A stretch of 64,000 nucleotides of DNA from Istiophorus platypterus (lineage: Eukaryota > Chordata > Actinopteri > Istiophoriformes > Istiophoridae). This document shows positions 23,157-36,500 of the stretch, piece by piece. The translations under genes were made by a program, and so were the position numbers. Location: the NCBI GenBank assembly GCA_016859345.1, contig CM029120.1, positions 7,889,501-7,953,500 on the forward strand, read 5' to 3'. The stretch's first letter is position 1. The number at the start of each line of letters is the position of its first letter. The notes under the pieces were generated by a model that saw nothing but the letters and a program-made list of their open reading frames with translations, did no database searches and was not told the DNA's origin.

Positions 23157-26100
23157 AGTGTCTACAGAGGAAGATAACTGGGTCCAGTGTGTGTGGGTGA
23201 CTGTTTGCTTCTCTTTCCGTATCAAGGTCACTGAGTCATATCGCAGATATTATGTGATTCTTTGGAGACAGTATGTGCTATCTCATTGTCCTCAGCTTAT
23301 CTTCAAACACAAACTTACGCTCACAGACACACTCAGTTGCTGTGTTTCTACACATAACTCTGTCACTTTACAGTATGTGTTTCTGAATTTCCTGGCATTG
23401 CTGTGTGTGCAGGTGTGTGTTTCTGTGTGTGATCGTGGCAGTGTGTGTGTGTGTGTGCATTCCCCGCAATGTGATGCTGTTCCAGGTGCAAGGCCATCCA
23501 GTCCGCAGGAGACCAGTGGGAGGCTAGTGGGGAACCAAGCTGTCGCGTATTGCAGAAAGAGACTGTAAGTCTTATGATATGATATTCTGAATCGCTGCGG
23601 TCCAGTTGCTGTCAGCAACAACAACAAAAGAGACACTTTTAAAAGAGAAATCTACCAGCCTCACTTCTTTGTGAAATCCAGTCCTCTCCAACAATTCTGA
23701 TTGGAGTTATTTGATTTTTTTTTTTTTTTAATCTCTACTTTTGTCCAGAATATCAATAAACGACGCCTGGAGAACTTTAATGAACTTTTGCCCTCCCACT
23801 GCTTGTGTCTCTGTTTAGCTCGAAATAGAAGAATCATAGCAATAATGTTAGAGGGGTGAATTTCCTGGTGAGAAGGGAGTCAAAGTAAAGTCCTCTTATC
23901 AAACCAGTCATGCTTAATTTATTGAAACTCTGTGGGGGTTGTTTTTGTTTGTTTTTTTGTATTTCTGCCTCTTATGTGTTGGATTTCTCACAGCTTGATT
24001 GTTGAGTGGGAGAGACGTAAACCTTGTTAATAACAGCTAATATTTTTATCTTTTATTAAAAATTTAAATTTCTATTTAACGTCATTGTAAACATACAACT
24101 GTGCGATGTCTGAGTGGCATGAGCATTTTTGCCCTGGGGAAGGCAGCAGTTTGGCATTTTGTGGGACATGCATTTATCTGCCCTCTTGCCAAGGGTTGGA
24201 TGAGAGCATTGGCCTACCTCAGCGTAAAGACCGGAAGTTTGGGGAAACAGGAATGTCTGGCTCGCTGCAACCATGTGCCAACTATTCTACTAAAACACAC
24301 TCATTAACATGATGTCATGACCTCCCGAAGAAGCACTGGTGAAGACAGTTTTGTCTGATGAGGGCTAGCTGCCCCCCCCCACCCCTTCCTGTCTTTGCTC
24401 TATACAATAAAATACAAGACTGCGGAAAATATAATCAGTAATACAGTAAAATTACAATCAATAATCTTCTCTTCTTACACTTGATTAATTCCCTTAACAA
24501 TAAAAGGACCAAGAAATGCAAGGCACTGCCAGCAGTTTTGTTGTTTAAGAATTTAAGGAGGGATTTTCAGATACAGTTTTAATCTCATCAGCCCAAAAGG
24601 GACCTGAAAGCTATTTGCTTTTACAAAGCTCTTCCATATCTGAGAAAACAGAAAAACAGCCACGTCAAACTAGTTGTAAAACCAGGTATTTTTCCACTCT
24701 TAACCAAGCCCAATGCATAAATATACATATGTGTGTGTGTGTGTGTGTGTGTGCATATTTATCTTGTTTGTGAACAAATGAGCAAGTCATTTTTTTTATA
24801 TTTGCAATAAATAATTTTCATTGTTGCATGGAAGCAATATCAACAACTCAGCAAAAACAGTGCACCCAGGAGCAAAATAACCACACATATGGAAGAAACC
24901 ATTTAAAAAAATTTACATAAAAAACAACTACATTATACAGCTTTGTGCCAAAATATACAAGAAGGAAAAAAAAAGGAATATCTAGTTGTTGCGAGAGAAG
25001 CCAATCTCAACAAGTCCAACACACACTGACTGGATACCTGGCCACAGCGAACACAGAGCACAGGAAGAACATGGCACGCCTTCTCCGAGACAAAATAAAC
25101 AAATAGTAGCTGACTTTAAAAGCAATAGTGGCAATATTTAGTTATGCTTGTAGTTCACCCTTTATAGAATTGTATTAAAATAGTTTCTGCATGTTTTCTG
25201 TAGTACTCTTACTCCTAAACCTTCTACAGTCCTATTGACGTCTAGAGCGGCCGTTTCAAAATCCTTCAAAGGAAAGGATTAAGGTTTATAAATGAGCGTT
25301 ATCTATCTAGAGAGACTACAGTTGTTAAAAATATATTTTTAGCAGTTTCTCCCAGGCCTCCTAGTGATTGAACAAAAAAACAGAAACTGAAGGCTGATTA
25401 ACTCCACCCAGCTCTTTTGTGCACACCTACCCCAGGAGGGTCTGCAGATCGGAAACAGCTGTAGAAAAATACTTTTCTTTTTAGTTCACCCCTCCTTTAA
25501 CATACTATTTTTTCACTGTGTCATATCAGTGCTCTGATGTAGTCATTGGAGTCTAGACTAATACGTTCAAACTTTCAATGAAATACTTAGCAACTAGGAT
25601 TTCAAAAATGATCATTGCACTGTTGAATAAAGTCACTGTGAGAGAAAGAAAAACAGTCTTTTTGTGATAAACTGACATTAGTAGCTTATTAGCAAGAAAA
25701 ATTATTAGCTCTCTTGTATCTTAGGTGATCTCTTTGGAGCAACTACAGTCTCCTGTACGTGAAAAGTAAACAAACATTGTGGACTTTGGCTTGCAGAGGT
25801 CGGTGGTCGGATATAAGGGATATACAGGAAGTAGGTATACTGTAAGCATTACCGTAAGTGGTTGAGGGAAGATGTGTGAGAAGTCATCCCCCGTGTGTTT
25901 GCTACATGTTCTACCCCTTTTCCAAACGGAGCCCTGGTTCTCATACTTGGGCGAAATTACTTAATGGGCTTAGAAATATTGGAGAGAATATGTGAGGATT
26001 TGAATTGAATCCAGCAAATAATCTTCTTTCAGCTAGAAGATTTAATTTCTCATCTAACACAATATTGAGCTGTGAAGTACAGTGTAAGAATGGCTTGGGC

Positions 26101-26436
26101 TTGAATCTGAATAGAAAGGACGGCGGGGCTTGATGAATACAGTATCTTTTAGTTCAACTCACAGGTAAGGATCCGAAACAATGGTGTGTTTTGTTTCTTG
26201 TTTTTCTTCTGAGGCTGATTCAGTTGTTATACACCTGTTACATCTTCTCAGATCTCAGAGGCCCACATTCCCAGGTATAAGAATTAAGCCTGCGTTTGGT
26301 TTAGGTTAGTGTTCTATTATGTCTCGTTGCGATTAGTCACCACATGCAAGTACGACATTTACAGTTGGGGCCTCGTGCATGACAGCATGCTACACATTCA
26401 CCAGACAGTCACATAGAGGTGCAGGCATAGACCACA

Positions 26437-26490
26437 AACACACATATACACACATACACACACACGCAGACACACACACGCAGACACACA

Positions 26491-26550
<60 letters not shown>
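26437..26550. repeat. (CA)n microsatellite
   Basis: CA run with ATA, GCAGA and CCC interruptions at its left and about 60 pure nucleotides at its right. Confidence 0.95.
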
Positions 26551-26553
<3 letters not shown>

Positions 26554-29500
26554 CATGCACTCACAAACTCTTATGCATACGCACAGAGCAGATAATATAG
26601 AAAGTTGACTGTACAGTTCAGTGTCAGAGGCATGGCACTGCCTTAATTTGCCTTCTTGTTTTGGCTGAGCTATGAATGCAAAGCGGCTGGAGTCTTTTGG
26701 CCCAGAAGTCAAAAGAGAGGCGATCCGGGTGGGGAAGGCTGAATGGTATAACACTGGGAATTATGTTTGGATATGTGTGTGCGATAGAGTGTGCAAATGT
26801 CTTAGGATGTGCTGTTTTTTTCTGGCCCTGTCCTCAGATGGAATGTCAATATTGGATGATTCTGCAAAAATTCAGATTATGATCAATGGCAACATTTTTG
26901 AAAGTTTGATCCCTACAATTTTTTTACAACATCCATGCATTAAAAGAACAGTATTGTTAGGGGAAAGATTGTGGAAAAGATTAACTATGGTTTGGCTGCT
27001 TGAAAAATGTATTAAGGTCATTGAAAATCACAGTTATGGTAACTTTGATTGTTCATCTCAAGGCTGTAGTCAGGAATCAAAAAGCTTTTGACTTCATGAA
27101 TTCAAGTCCCCACTACACAGCCTTGTTGCCCTATGAATTTTTTTTACCAGATAACAGAAAGGAAAGTTGTTTTTTTTTTGTTCTTTTGCAATGTTATTTT
27201 ATTTCCCTATGACAGTGTAAAAGCTGTTTCAAAGCTTTATCTACACCCTCAGGGGGACAACTTTTGCAGGGAAATACTGAATTTATCATTTAGTCATTTG
27301 TTGGCTTAAAGGTGGTGAAATTTAAACATATTGATTTTAAAAATACTCTTATCAGTTTGTAAAATATACACCATGCAACTACCAGGTGTAGAGTTCAAAC
27401 CTCAGGCCACTCTACCACCCGAATTTCCAAAGAAGAAACAGGACATGACCTTGAATTTAGCCACGTTAGCTACAGTCATGGTGAGAGAAGCATCCAGAAT
27501 CATCCATTATAAATTCCTCAGGATACTGGGCTGTTTTTTTTAGGGATGGGTACCACAAATATTTCACCGGACGACACCAACTTTGACCTATTCCTTCCTG
27601 AAGGAACCTTTTTTTGTTAAGTGTGGATGAATGTGAGAGGAGAAGAGGTAGGGTGGGGGTTTAGCGTGGCATCCTTTGATTTAGTGCATTAGACAGGTAA
27701 GGCTTCCCTGGAAGGGACAGGTGCAGCAACAGGGGGCACAAGGAAAAGGTACAAGGAGGACAATCAGGGCAGACAGCAGCTATGATAGACATGCCCCCCC
27801 CCTCAACTTAGTAAGATAAAAGTATGGTATTTGGTGTGTGCCAAAATTCCTTACAGTGCCATGAGTGCATACATTCTTAGGATGGAATCAAACCCCCAAC
27901 CTTGGCAGCATTAGCTTACACGTCCTACAGGACCATGATTTGATTTGATTGATTTTCACGACACTTCGGGGTGCAGCAACAGTTTAGGTTACAAATTATG
28001 TAGGACTTTAAGACTAGCCACATGCATTAAAAAAAAAAAAAACTAAAGCGGTAGGGGCAACAGGGAAGGTTCATTCGGACCAGATTGGGCCTGGGTTAGA
28101 GCTGAACCAGAGTTGGAGGAATAAATGCCCCGATGACAAACCAGAAGAGCGATAGCAGACGCCCCGGGGTGAAACAGCTAATGAATCGACGGGTCACGGA
28201 GAGATCGCTGCTTCAAGTCCTGATCGAAAACCAGTCCCAGCTATATCACTTGTGACTTACAGTGGTAACTCCCTGCTGACATGGCCCAATGGATGTCGAG
28301 AGGAGGATGAATTGGAAAATAGATGAAGGAACAGTAGGGATGCGAGAACAAAGTGGTGAAAACAGAGGATAAACAAAATGTAGACAAGGAAGTAGGAAAA
28401 GAGCAAAAGGGCATAAGGGAGATAGCTGGAAGAGGAGGAGGAATTGGATTTCAGTCCAGTCAATATGACAGTAAAATTACAACTTATTTTTGGTACATTG
28501 CTATTCAGTAAGGGACTGTATGAAAATTATTGATGTGAGGGGGATGTTAAAGCATGTTTCATTTATGGAAAAAAAAAAAACTCTCCAAAGTATCATTAAT
28601 AATTAGTTTGAACCTTCCTCTTGACTTAGAAAAGAACTGAAATACCATCAACCCACTGTATAAATATTACATAATAGTTTCTTCTCTCTCTTTTTTTTTT
28701 CTAAAAATTAATCTACCCTGAAAACTTTGAATAATATATAAATCTGGAGTGAGAAAAAAATCCTCAACAGCTCTCCCCCAAAAGTCTGATTACCCTCCAT
28801 TCAGCAAAAAGACAGAAACCAATCCTCCTCCTTTTCTGACTCCGAAACCCTCCTTAATAATTTTAGTGCAGTCCCTAATTTTGTTTTCTTGTTAAGGAGA
28901 AAAGGAACAAAATACGAAGAAAAATTGTGTTCTGAACTTATGGAACTTAAAACTGATTCCGTCCCAACTCTGGTAAACAGCGCGGACTGTATCAACAGAG
29001 AGACAAGCACACAGAAAAAGACTGAACAGAAAATAAGACATTCGTGACAGCAGACCATGCAGGTTTTCAACTAGGATTCAACCTGTTTCCCCTCTTACAG
29101 CCTCTACTCTCTCTTCTCTTATAGGTAACTGATGAGCTGACAAGCATGTGTTGTTTGCAGGTGGACTGATTTTTGAGTTTCATGCTGGGGCAGAGCGTGG
29201 AAGGAACCAAACGAAACAAATACCTACACATACACAGTAAAACAATCGGAAGAACACACTTTACATCTACGCACACGGACGTGGGAATCAATGTAAAAGG
29301 TGGAGTTTGATTGCACATACACCCTCACACGTACACAGGCGAAATTAAAGTAGAAAACAGACACAATCAGAAACTCACATACATCTACAGTAGATGAAGG
29401 CACTATTGCAAGCAAAGTCCAAGTACTATTTGTGACAGAAAACATCAACACCCTTTTCCCAATCCACTCCTGAGTCCCTTGGGCTAGATGTTAGGGGTCA

Positions 29501-30245
29501 GGGGAAATATTTAGATACCCAGAAAATGTTGTTTTTTTTTTTGTTTGTTTTGTTTTTTTTGCATTTTAAGAAAAAGGTTTTTTTTGTGTGTGTGTATGTG
29601 TGTGTGAGAGAGAGAGCATGTGTGGCTGTTTTCTTTTCCATTGAGAATAAGACAACAGCGAAAGTCTGACCTGGACATAGGAAATAGCTTGGGTTTGGCA
29701 TACTGTCATCTAACTTTCCTGCCTGTCTATGTTGAAACAGGAAGAGAGGTGCTGATTCATCTGTCCCTCACTCATCACTTTCAATTCTCCTGCATCCCCT
29801 AAATTCTTACTTGGTTACTGGCGGTTAGCCGATTGCTCAATACACAGCGTCGTATAGCTCAAAGTGCTGTAAACCACATTGCATTTTGTCTCTTGCTATG
29901 TCCGCACTTTTCTGTCTGGCCTTCTCTTCGTGTGGGATGCAGACTTTGGTAAGTGAATAACAAGTGACTGTGATAAGACACTCATGACCTTGACGTCCAC
30001 ATTTGCTTTGTGAGCAGGGTAGCCAAGCGTGGTTAGAGAGAGATGAAAGAAAAGCCATTCCACTGCCAAGAAACAATCTAGCCCAAGGGTAAGACACGCA
30101 AACAAATACACACACACATGCAGGCATGCAAACACACACTCGCACACACACAAACAATCATCCGTGCACTCACACTACTGTTCCCCTCCCTTCCCCCAGG
30201 CAGCAGACAAGGCAGTACATTCAGGATAACATAGAGTCAGTCCCT

Positions 30246-30544
30246 TCAGAAATCCATCGGATCCTCCTCGGCGAGGCCGTGATTGGCAACGGTCCTGCCA
30301 CCGCCTTTTGATGTGATTCCTTCACTTTCAGGTTTTGCCTGAGCGGGCGGGGTGAGCCCCGATCCCCCCTCAGGCGCACCCCAGGGGTCAGTGGTAGGCG
30401 GGTAGAAATCGTCGTCGAAGCCGCAGAAGCCTTCGTCCACGCCTTGATCGTAGCGCTGGTAGGTGGAGGCGTGCACCTCGTTCTCTCTGGCCGTGATCTC
30501 CAGCGTGCTATTCCACATGCCATAGCCGAAGTAGATGAGCACGC
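30246..30544 (-). CDS. slc7a14: slc7a14 coding exon 9 (last)
   Basis: Completes Gly 667, then VLIYFGYGMWNSTLEITARE and STYQRYD, which match human. The remaining roughly 65 residues (Gly/Pro/Asp-rich, ending EEDPMDF) have no clear counterpart in the human tail, which is longer and lysine-rich. Acceptor CCTTCAG|GC; stop TGA at 30248-30246. Confidence 0.93.
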
Positions 30545-33482
30545 CTGAAGGGACACAGATTTGTTGCGGGTGGATTATTGGTTGATCGGTATATACACAC
30601 ACATAACTACAAAAACAGACACTGCTCTGAGCTTGTGGCAGGATTTTAAGAACTCAAATGCAGATTTAAAAGCAGAATGACACTCTCAGGGAGTCCAGAG
30701 GAATCCTACACGCACAGTAAAAGAATACACAGACGCCCACCAGTTTACATATACGGACAAAAAAAGCTCTGCTGGACACCTGTCTGCATTAATTCAGACT
30801 TTACATAAGCAGTAAAAAAAACAAAGGTGTAACGGGTATTGAATGGTAAGTTTGAACCCCACGTACAACACATTTACACACTGAAACGAATACAGATGTG
30901 CAAATAGATATAACAGAGACGGGAAATAAAAGTGAAATGAGACTTCCTTGTTCTTCCGTAACAAAACAAACAAAGCAAGACCTGAACAGACACACGTTAG
31001 TTTTTACTGGCTCACTGGGGGCAATAAGAAATGAGTCATTTTCAAGACTAATAAAAATTTTCATTCCATTGTTTAAGATCAAACGAGGTGAGTTATTGTT
31101 TGTATCACAAAACATGGTCATCTCCCATCTGTTCAGGATGGTAGAAATGATGCGAATCTTGTTTTAAAATCTGGCAGAAAAAAGAGACACAAAACATAAA
31201 CACAAGACCAACTATCATTCAGTGAATTAGTCACTTACCAACGAAGCACCAAATTGAAAAACGTATCCAGGTGATGGCAGAGAGTTTGAGCATGAGGTAA
31301 ATGTTGACCAGCATGGCTGAAGCAGGTACAAAGGGCACACAGGGCGCCATGTAGGGCAACCGCTTTGGGTTCTCAGGTTGCTGGAGGATGATGATGATGA
31401 GCAGGGCAATGAAGATGATGAGCGAGATTAGTAGCAGCAAAGCCCACCAGCGACCCTCCCCGATACTGCTCGCTCCTGGAACGAGGGAAATCAAGAAAAA
31501 AAGCGAGCAAGAATTCATTTAAATTCTAGTTAAACTGTACTGTAAGCTGGTGTGTGAACTCTGTTAATGTGATCTCACCAAAAATGATGAAGGAGCAAAA
31601 AACGAAGATGACGATGAAGAGCAGCAGCACACACACAGTGACGGTTTTCCCCGTGGCTGGAGTCGGCCTGTCCATCTTTCCCGGGAGGCCCAGTCGGATC
31701 CTCAAGGTGTAGTAGCGCGGTCCAATCAGCTTCTTCAACCGCCGGGACATCCCGCCCTCAGACTCCTCTGCCTCGATGCCAGTGGTCATGTCCACCGTGC
31801 CATAGTTCGGGTGACTGGCGGTGTATGCGTTTTTATCCGGTTTGCCTATCAGCATCTCATTGTCACCGAGCGACGGCAGGTTTTTGGCTCCGCAGGTGTT
31901 AGTGGGCGGGCCGCCGTACTCGTCCGCCTCGCTGGTCGGCGAGCAGGCGTCTTTCTCGCACTCAGCCAGAACGCCCTCTTTCCTCTTGTTGTTCTGCTCT
32001 TCGGAGAGGAAGTTCACGAAGCCATGGATGTCGCCCTCTGGTTGGTAACGTAGCAGGAGCACGCAGAGACTCACCTGCAGCCGAGAGGGGAACAGTTAGT
32101 CAGATCCCTTTGTAGCAGAGAGACTTCAGCTAATCAGCCCATCGGCTGTATGTGTCTGGTATCATCAAATCACATTTATTCAGCCTCTATAACCTGATAC
32201 ACTATAACTTGGCTTTTACCAGGTCGTGACAACAACACTTGCTGCTGCAGCTGCCTCCATCACCACAGCCTCCGGTTTATATGTTCATATTTATTACTTT
32301 GCTAAGACCTACTGTTTATGTATATTTACAGCCATCCCATCGTTCTGTATAATTCACATGCTGGAGGGATTAGTTTTCCCAGCAAAATCCATATCGCTAT
32401 GTGCTTTTACCGAGAGCTCCTTCAAAGAGCGGAGCTTTTTTTTACCTTTAAAACTAACTATATAACCATCCGCGATAAATATACCAGAAGAGTCTCTCAG
32501 ACTGAAGAAGAAATAGGGCTTTGCAAGATAGACCATACCATGTGTCCTGTATGTAAACAGGTTACAAAGTACTGAGAATAAATCTCTGTAATGCATTGAG
32601 CTAAATATAGTGAGCCTGCAGCACCATGCAAGAACCCATACGGTCTGTATGTATGTGTGGGTTGTCATTATCCGCCACTCACCAGGGTATAGGCCAGCAG
32701 GGTTCCTATGGACATCATCTCTATGAGGTCTCTGAGGCTGACCAGGAGGGACAGCAGGGCAGCCAGAAAGCCTGACACCACACAGGCAACAGCAGGGGTC
32801 TCTGTGTAGGAAGACACATTTGCCAGGAACCTAAACACCCACACACACACACAAGGACAAGTAGATTTATACACGGTCATTTGTCATCCAGACTTTATTA
32901 CACAACGCTAAATGGCCGTGTGCACTGACTTAAACAGCAGACCGTCCCCTGCCATGGCGTAGATGACCCTGGGCATGGGGAACAGGGACCCCAGCAAGGA
33001 GACACTGAGTCCGGCTACGGAGCCGACTGCAACGATATACTTTGCAAACATACAGCCGTGCACGGCAAACATCTCCATGAGCGGGGCATCTGCGTCAATC
33101 TCATAGTACGGCACCATCAGAGTCAGGATCACGGAAACCTGCATGGAGGAAGATGAAATACAAAGACAGCGTTGGTTATTTATGGTCTTTTGATATCACT
33201 GTATTCACCAAAACAGAAAAGAAATCTTTAAAGTGCTCACAAAAAATCTGAAACTTGAATTTGAAATTTGAACACAAACATATCGATAACAACTGGGCGA
33301 ACTCAGATCATGTAATACGGCTGAAAGTTTCAGAAAAGCCGCGAATTCTATAATCGCATAAACATTTAAATAATTACAAGTGTTGAGCTGGATTCTCGCT
33401 ACCTAGCTTTGCACTGCTACAACTTTCAGCACACAGCACATCACATCTCAAGCAAAATGTTCATTGGTCATGGCTTTCCCTC

Positions 33483-33566
<84 letters not shown>

Positions 33567-36500
33567 AGTGTGCATTTTTGATCCTTGCGTCTGACGTGTG
33601 AAATCATGCAGGGCCATCTGTCACAGATACTGTGCTGCAAAAGAGGGATTTGCTTGAACAGATTACAGAAAGAGAGGAATAATAAAAAGACTAACCCTCA
33701 CAGCGAGGAAGATGGAGAGATCAGTTTCTCCCTCGTAGCCTAGTGCCCTTGAACCCCTCATCCAATCCAGTCACAGGCTGGTTGACATTTTGTATGACCC
33801 AGTCAAAGGGGACTATACTAATCTAGAGGGAATCCTACAACAGGACAAATGTCTTTGCTTGACAAGGCAAAGCTTATCACAGAGCTGCTCCAATTTTGAC
33901 CATTCTGAAGGAAGCTACAGTGTGTCGCTAACACTGTCTTATCCAAACGAACTGTAAAAACCAGTATCAGCACAAAAATAAAAGATATGCAATGTAACAT
34001 GCTTTAATGATTAAAACAACAGCTAGCGGTCCTGATGGGACCAGAGAGGTCAGAGAGTAAGAGCGATCAAAGAAAGATGGAGACTAAGAGAGGTTGACGA
34101 AACAGATTTTGGAGAACAAGAGATATGGAGAAATAGATGCAACTGAGAGACAGAAAGAAAAGAGAAAAACAAGGTTTGCAAAGAGAAGTAGGTGAGTTCT
34201 GAAGCTGATGTAATCATTGCCACCAGGCGATGCCGAAAAGAATTCGCCCTCCTGATAGGCCGCTGTTACACGGTGCCCATGGCAACAGCCATCCAGCGCA
34301 GACGTGTCAAAGTGGGAAATCTGGTAGGCTGTGCAAGCTGAATATGTAAAGATCAGAGATGAGATACACACCCACACAGTTGGAGTTCAGGGGGAAGTAT
34401 CTTGATGTGTTTTCTTTCCATCTCCCTGTCATATACCTCCCAAAATTTGGGATAACCCTTTCAGTCTGTGTTCACAAGTAAGTCGATAAAAGGTAAGGCT
34501 AAGGCTAAGGGTGCGAAGACGAAGAATGAGAAATAAGAAGGCAGCGGTAGCTCTTTCAAAATATGTTATCTTAAAACAGAAATAATAAAAAAAAAAAAAA
34601 GCAGTCACCAAATAGCGAACAAAAAATAGTCGAAAACTAGGGAAATTCTCTTTAATTCTCAACACAGTAATTCCTCATGTTGCACATGGATTTTTTCTTT
34701 CAAAACGTTTAAAAAATCTATGCGGGTGCACGAATTAGAAGCTGTGATCAAAGCCTACAGTCTTCCCATGGTCAATCTGATGATACTTACCAGTGAAATA
34801 GAAAATCAATTTTCAAATTTGGAGTTATTGAGCCATGTCTTGTCAAAAAAAAGGCAGCTATGAAACACGTGTTTAGTTGCTGCAGCCGTGATACTTTGAA
34901 TAACAGGATAAAGTTGCTTCACATTCCTATGTTACCTCTAACCACTTTCTCTCAAACGCTGACAACGGGACACAAATGACAACGTCTGTTGTCAGTATCT
35001 GTGAATACAATGCGCATGTGGCCTCCAAGGTCACTCACAGAGACGTAGGCGGTGAGGCAGGTGATGAGTGAGGCAGTGATGGCATAGGGGATGGAGGTGT
35101 TGGGACTCTTGGCCTCCTCTCCCGTTGTGGCAATGATGTCAAATCCGATGAAGGCATAGAAACAGGTGGCTGCTCCTTGCATCACCTGGGACACAGGAGA
35201 AGGAGGAGGAACGACGGCTTACATAGAGAACACGAGCAGAGGGGTAATAATTCTTCCTACGCACCCGCCTGTCAATCCTCATGTTTTATTTGCTTGCTTG
35301 CTTGCGACTGGATGTGTGTGTGTTTGTGTGCATGCGCGTACCCCCGACCAACCAAAGGGCAGGAACATGCCCCCGTCCCAGTTCTCTCCGTTGACGAAGA
35401 ACAGCCCAGCGATCATCATGAACACCCAAACTATGAGGTTGATGACGTTCAGCACGTTGTTGAAGCCCACAGAGTTCTTCACTCCCAGAGCTACTATCAC
35501 CGTCACCAGCAGTGCTATCAGCAGCGCCAGCAGGTCCGGGTATGACTGCTCCCCTTTACCTAGAGGGGAAACATGCACAAATAGAAAGACAGTGATATGA
35601 AACTACTCAAAATAAAACAAACCTGGATGCATTATCTGATCCATGAGCAATATTTATTTCACTACTATTAAACTATCAATTTTGAGCCCAGGCTGATGTC
35701 TTCACCTTGCTTGTTTTGTCTGATCAACAGTCCAAAAGATTATAAATATCAAAGGAAAAGAGGCAAATCCTTGATTATGAGAAGCTGTGACCAGCAAATT
35801 TTTTGCATTTTTTATTGACAAATTATTTCAATGAGCAATCAACTGTTTTCAGAACTGTTTTCAGGCTCGTATTCCAGGGCTTGCAACTAAATGCGGCTCT
35901 TAAGTTATAACAGAGATCTTAGTTAACTAAACAACAAGAGCCACAAAATTAAGACCTTGGGACTAAAAAGTTAAAGCTTCTCTTGATATTTTTTCCTGGG
36001 ATCATCAAGCTCAAGTATACTATTAATAGAAGCCACATTAAAACTTTCAATCAAAATAAAGCATAACATTGACTTTCTAAATAACATGTATTTCATCACT
36101 TTGCACAATGAACCAATTAATTCATAATTACTATCTAAGCCAAATCAACGGTGCAAATTTTACACAGTGACACACTCTGTGTATGTTTGGAAACTAAAGA
36201 GATATATTTCCAGCTAAATTCCACATTTCCTCCGGTGTGTGGAGAAACAGCTGTTTTTGCTTCAGCAGGAAAAGGAAACAGTACCTTTCCATTATGGTGT
36301 GGAACAGCTGGCCCTGCTGCGTGTCATGTGACCCTTACAACTCTTTTGTCAGTGTCCAACAGGAAGAGACTGTCAGGACGGCATCGTCCAGATAGGAACA
36401 CGGTTGGCACACGCCGCAGCTATAGTATTACACCAGATTGGCGAGCCTTCCCCCCACGGTACGTGTTGGGACACTGGAAACCGTGTTGCATGAATCATTT

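Larger units (their letters stand above)
22651..30245. other. convergent intergenic region, probably including the slc7a14 3'UTR
   Basis: Between the cldn11 poly(A) signal and the slc7a14 stop. Minus-strand AATAAA hexamers occur at 27203-27198 and 24057-24052, giving possible slc7a14 3'UTRs of about 3 or 6 kb; neither has a clear downstream GU-rich element. CA/TG arrays are listed separately. The 136-codon + frame at 23158-23568 and a CTCF-like GCAACAGGGGGCAC at 27726-27739 are the only other structures noted. Confidence 0.55.

Noticed and set aside
22780..23231. Long Cys/Val open frames
   Set aside because: Translations of the CA/TG microsatellite.
23158..23568. 136-codon + frame after the CA array downstream of cldn11
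   Set aside because: Part is TG-repeat-encoded Val/Cys; the rest shows no domain or recognisable motif.
27535..27620. Fragment beginning GGGATGGGTACC similar to a frequent fish repeat
   Set aside because: Too short and diverged to support.
28160..28260. Possible tRNA gene (GGTCACGG...TTCAAGTCCTGATC)
   Set aside because: A T-loop-like GCTTCAAGTCC is present but no matching acceptor stem, D arm or anticodon arm could be assembled.
32618..32640. Second REST-like half-site (CAGCACCATG)
   Set aside because: The right half-site is missing, so it is not an RE1 element.
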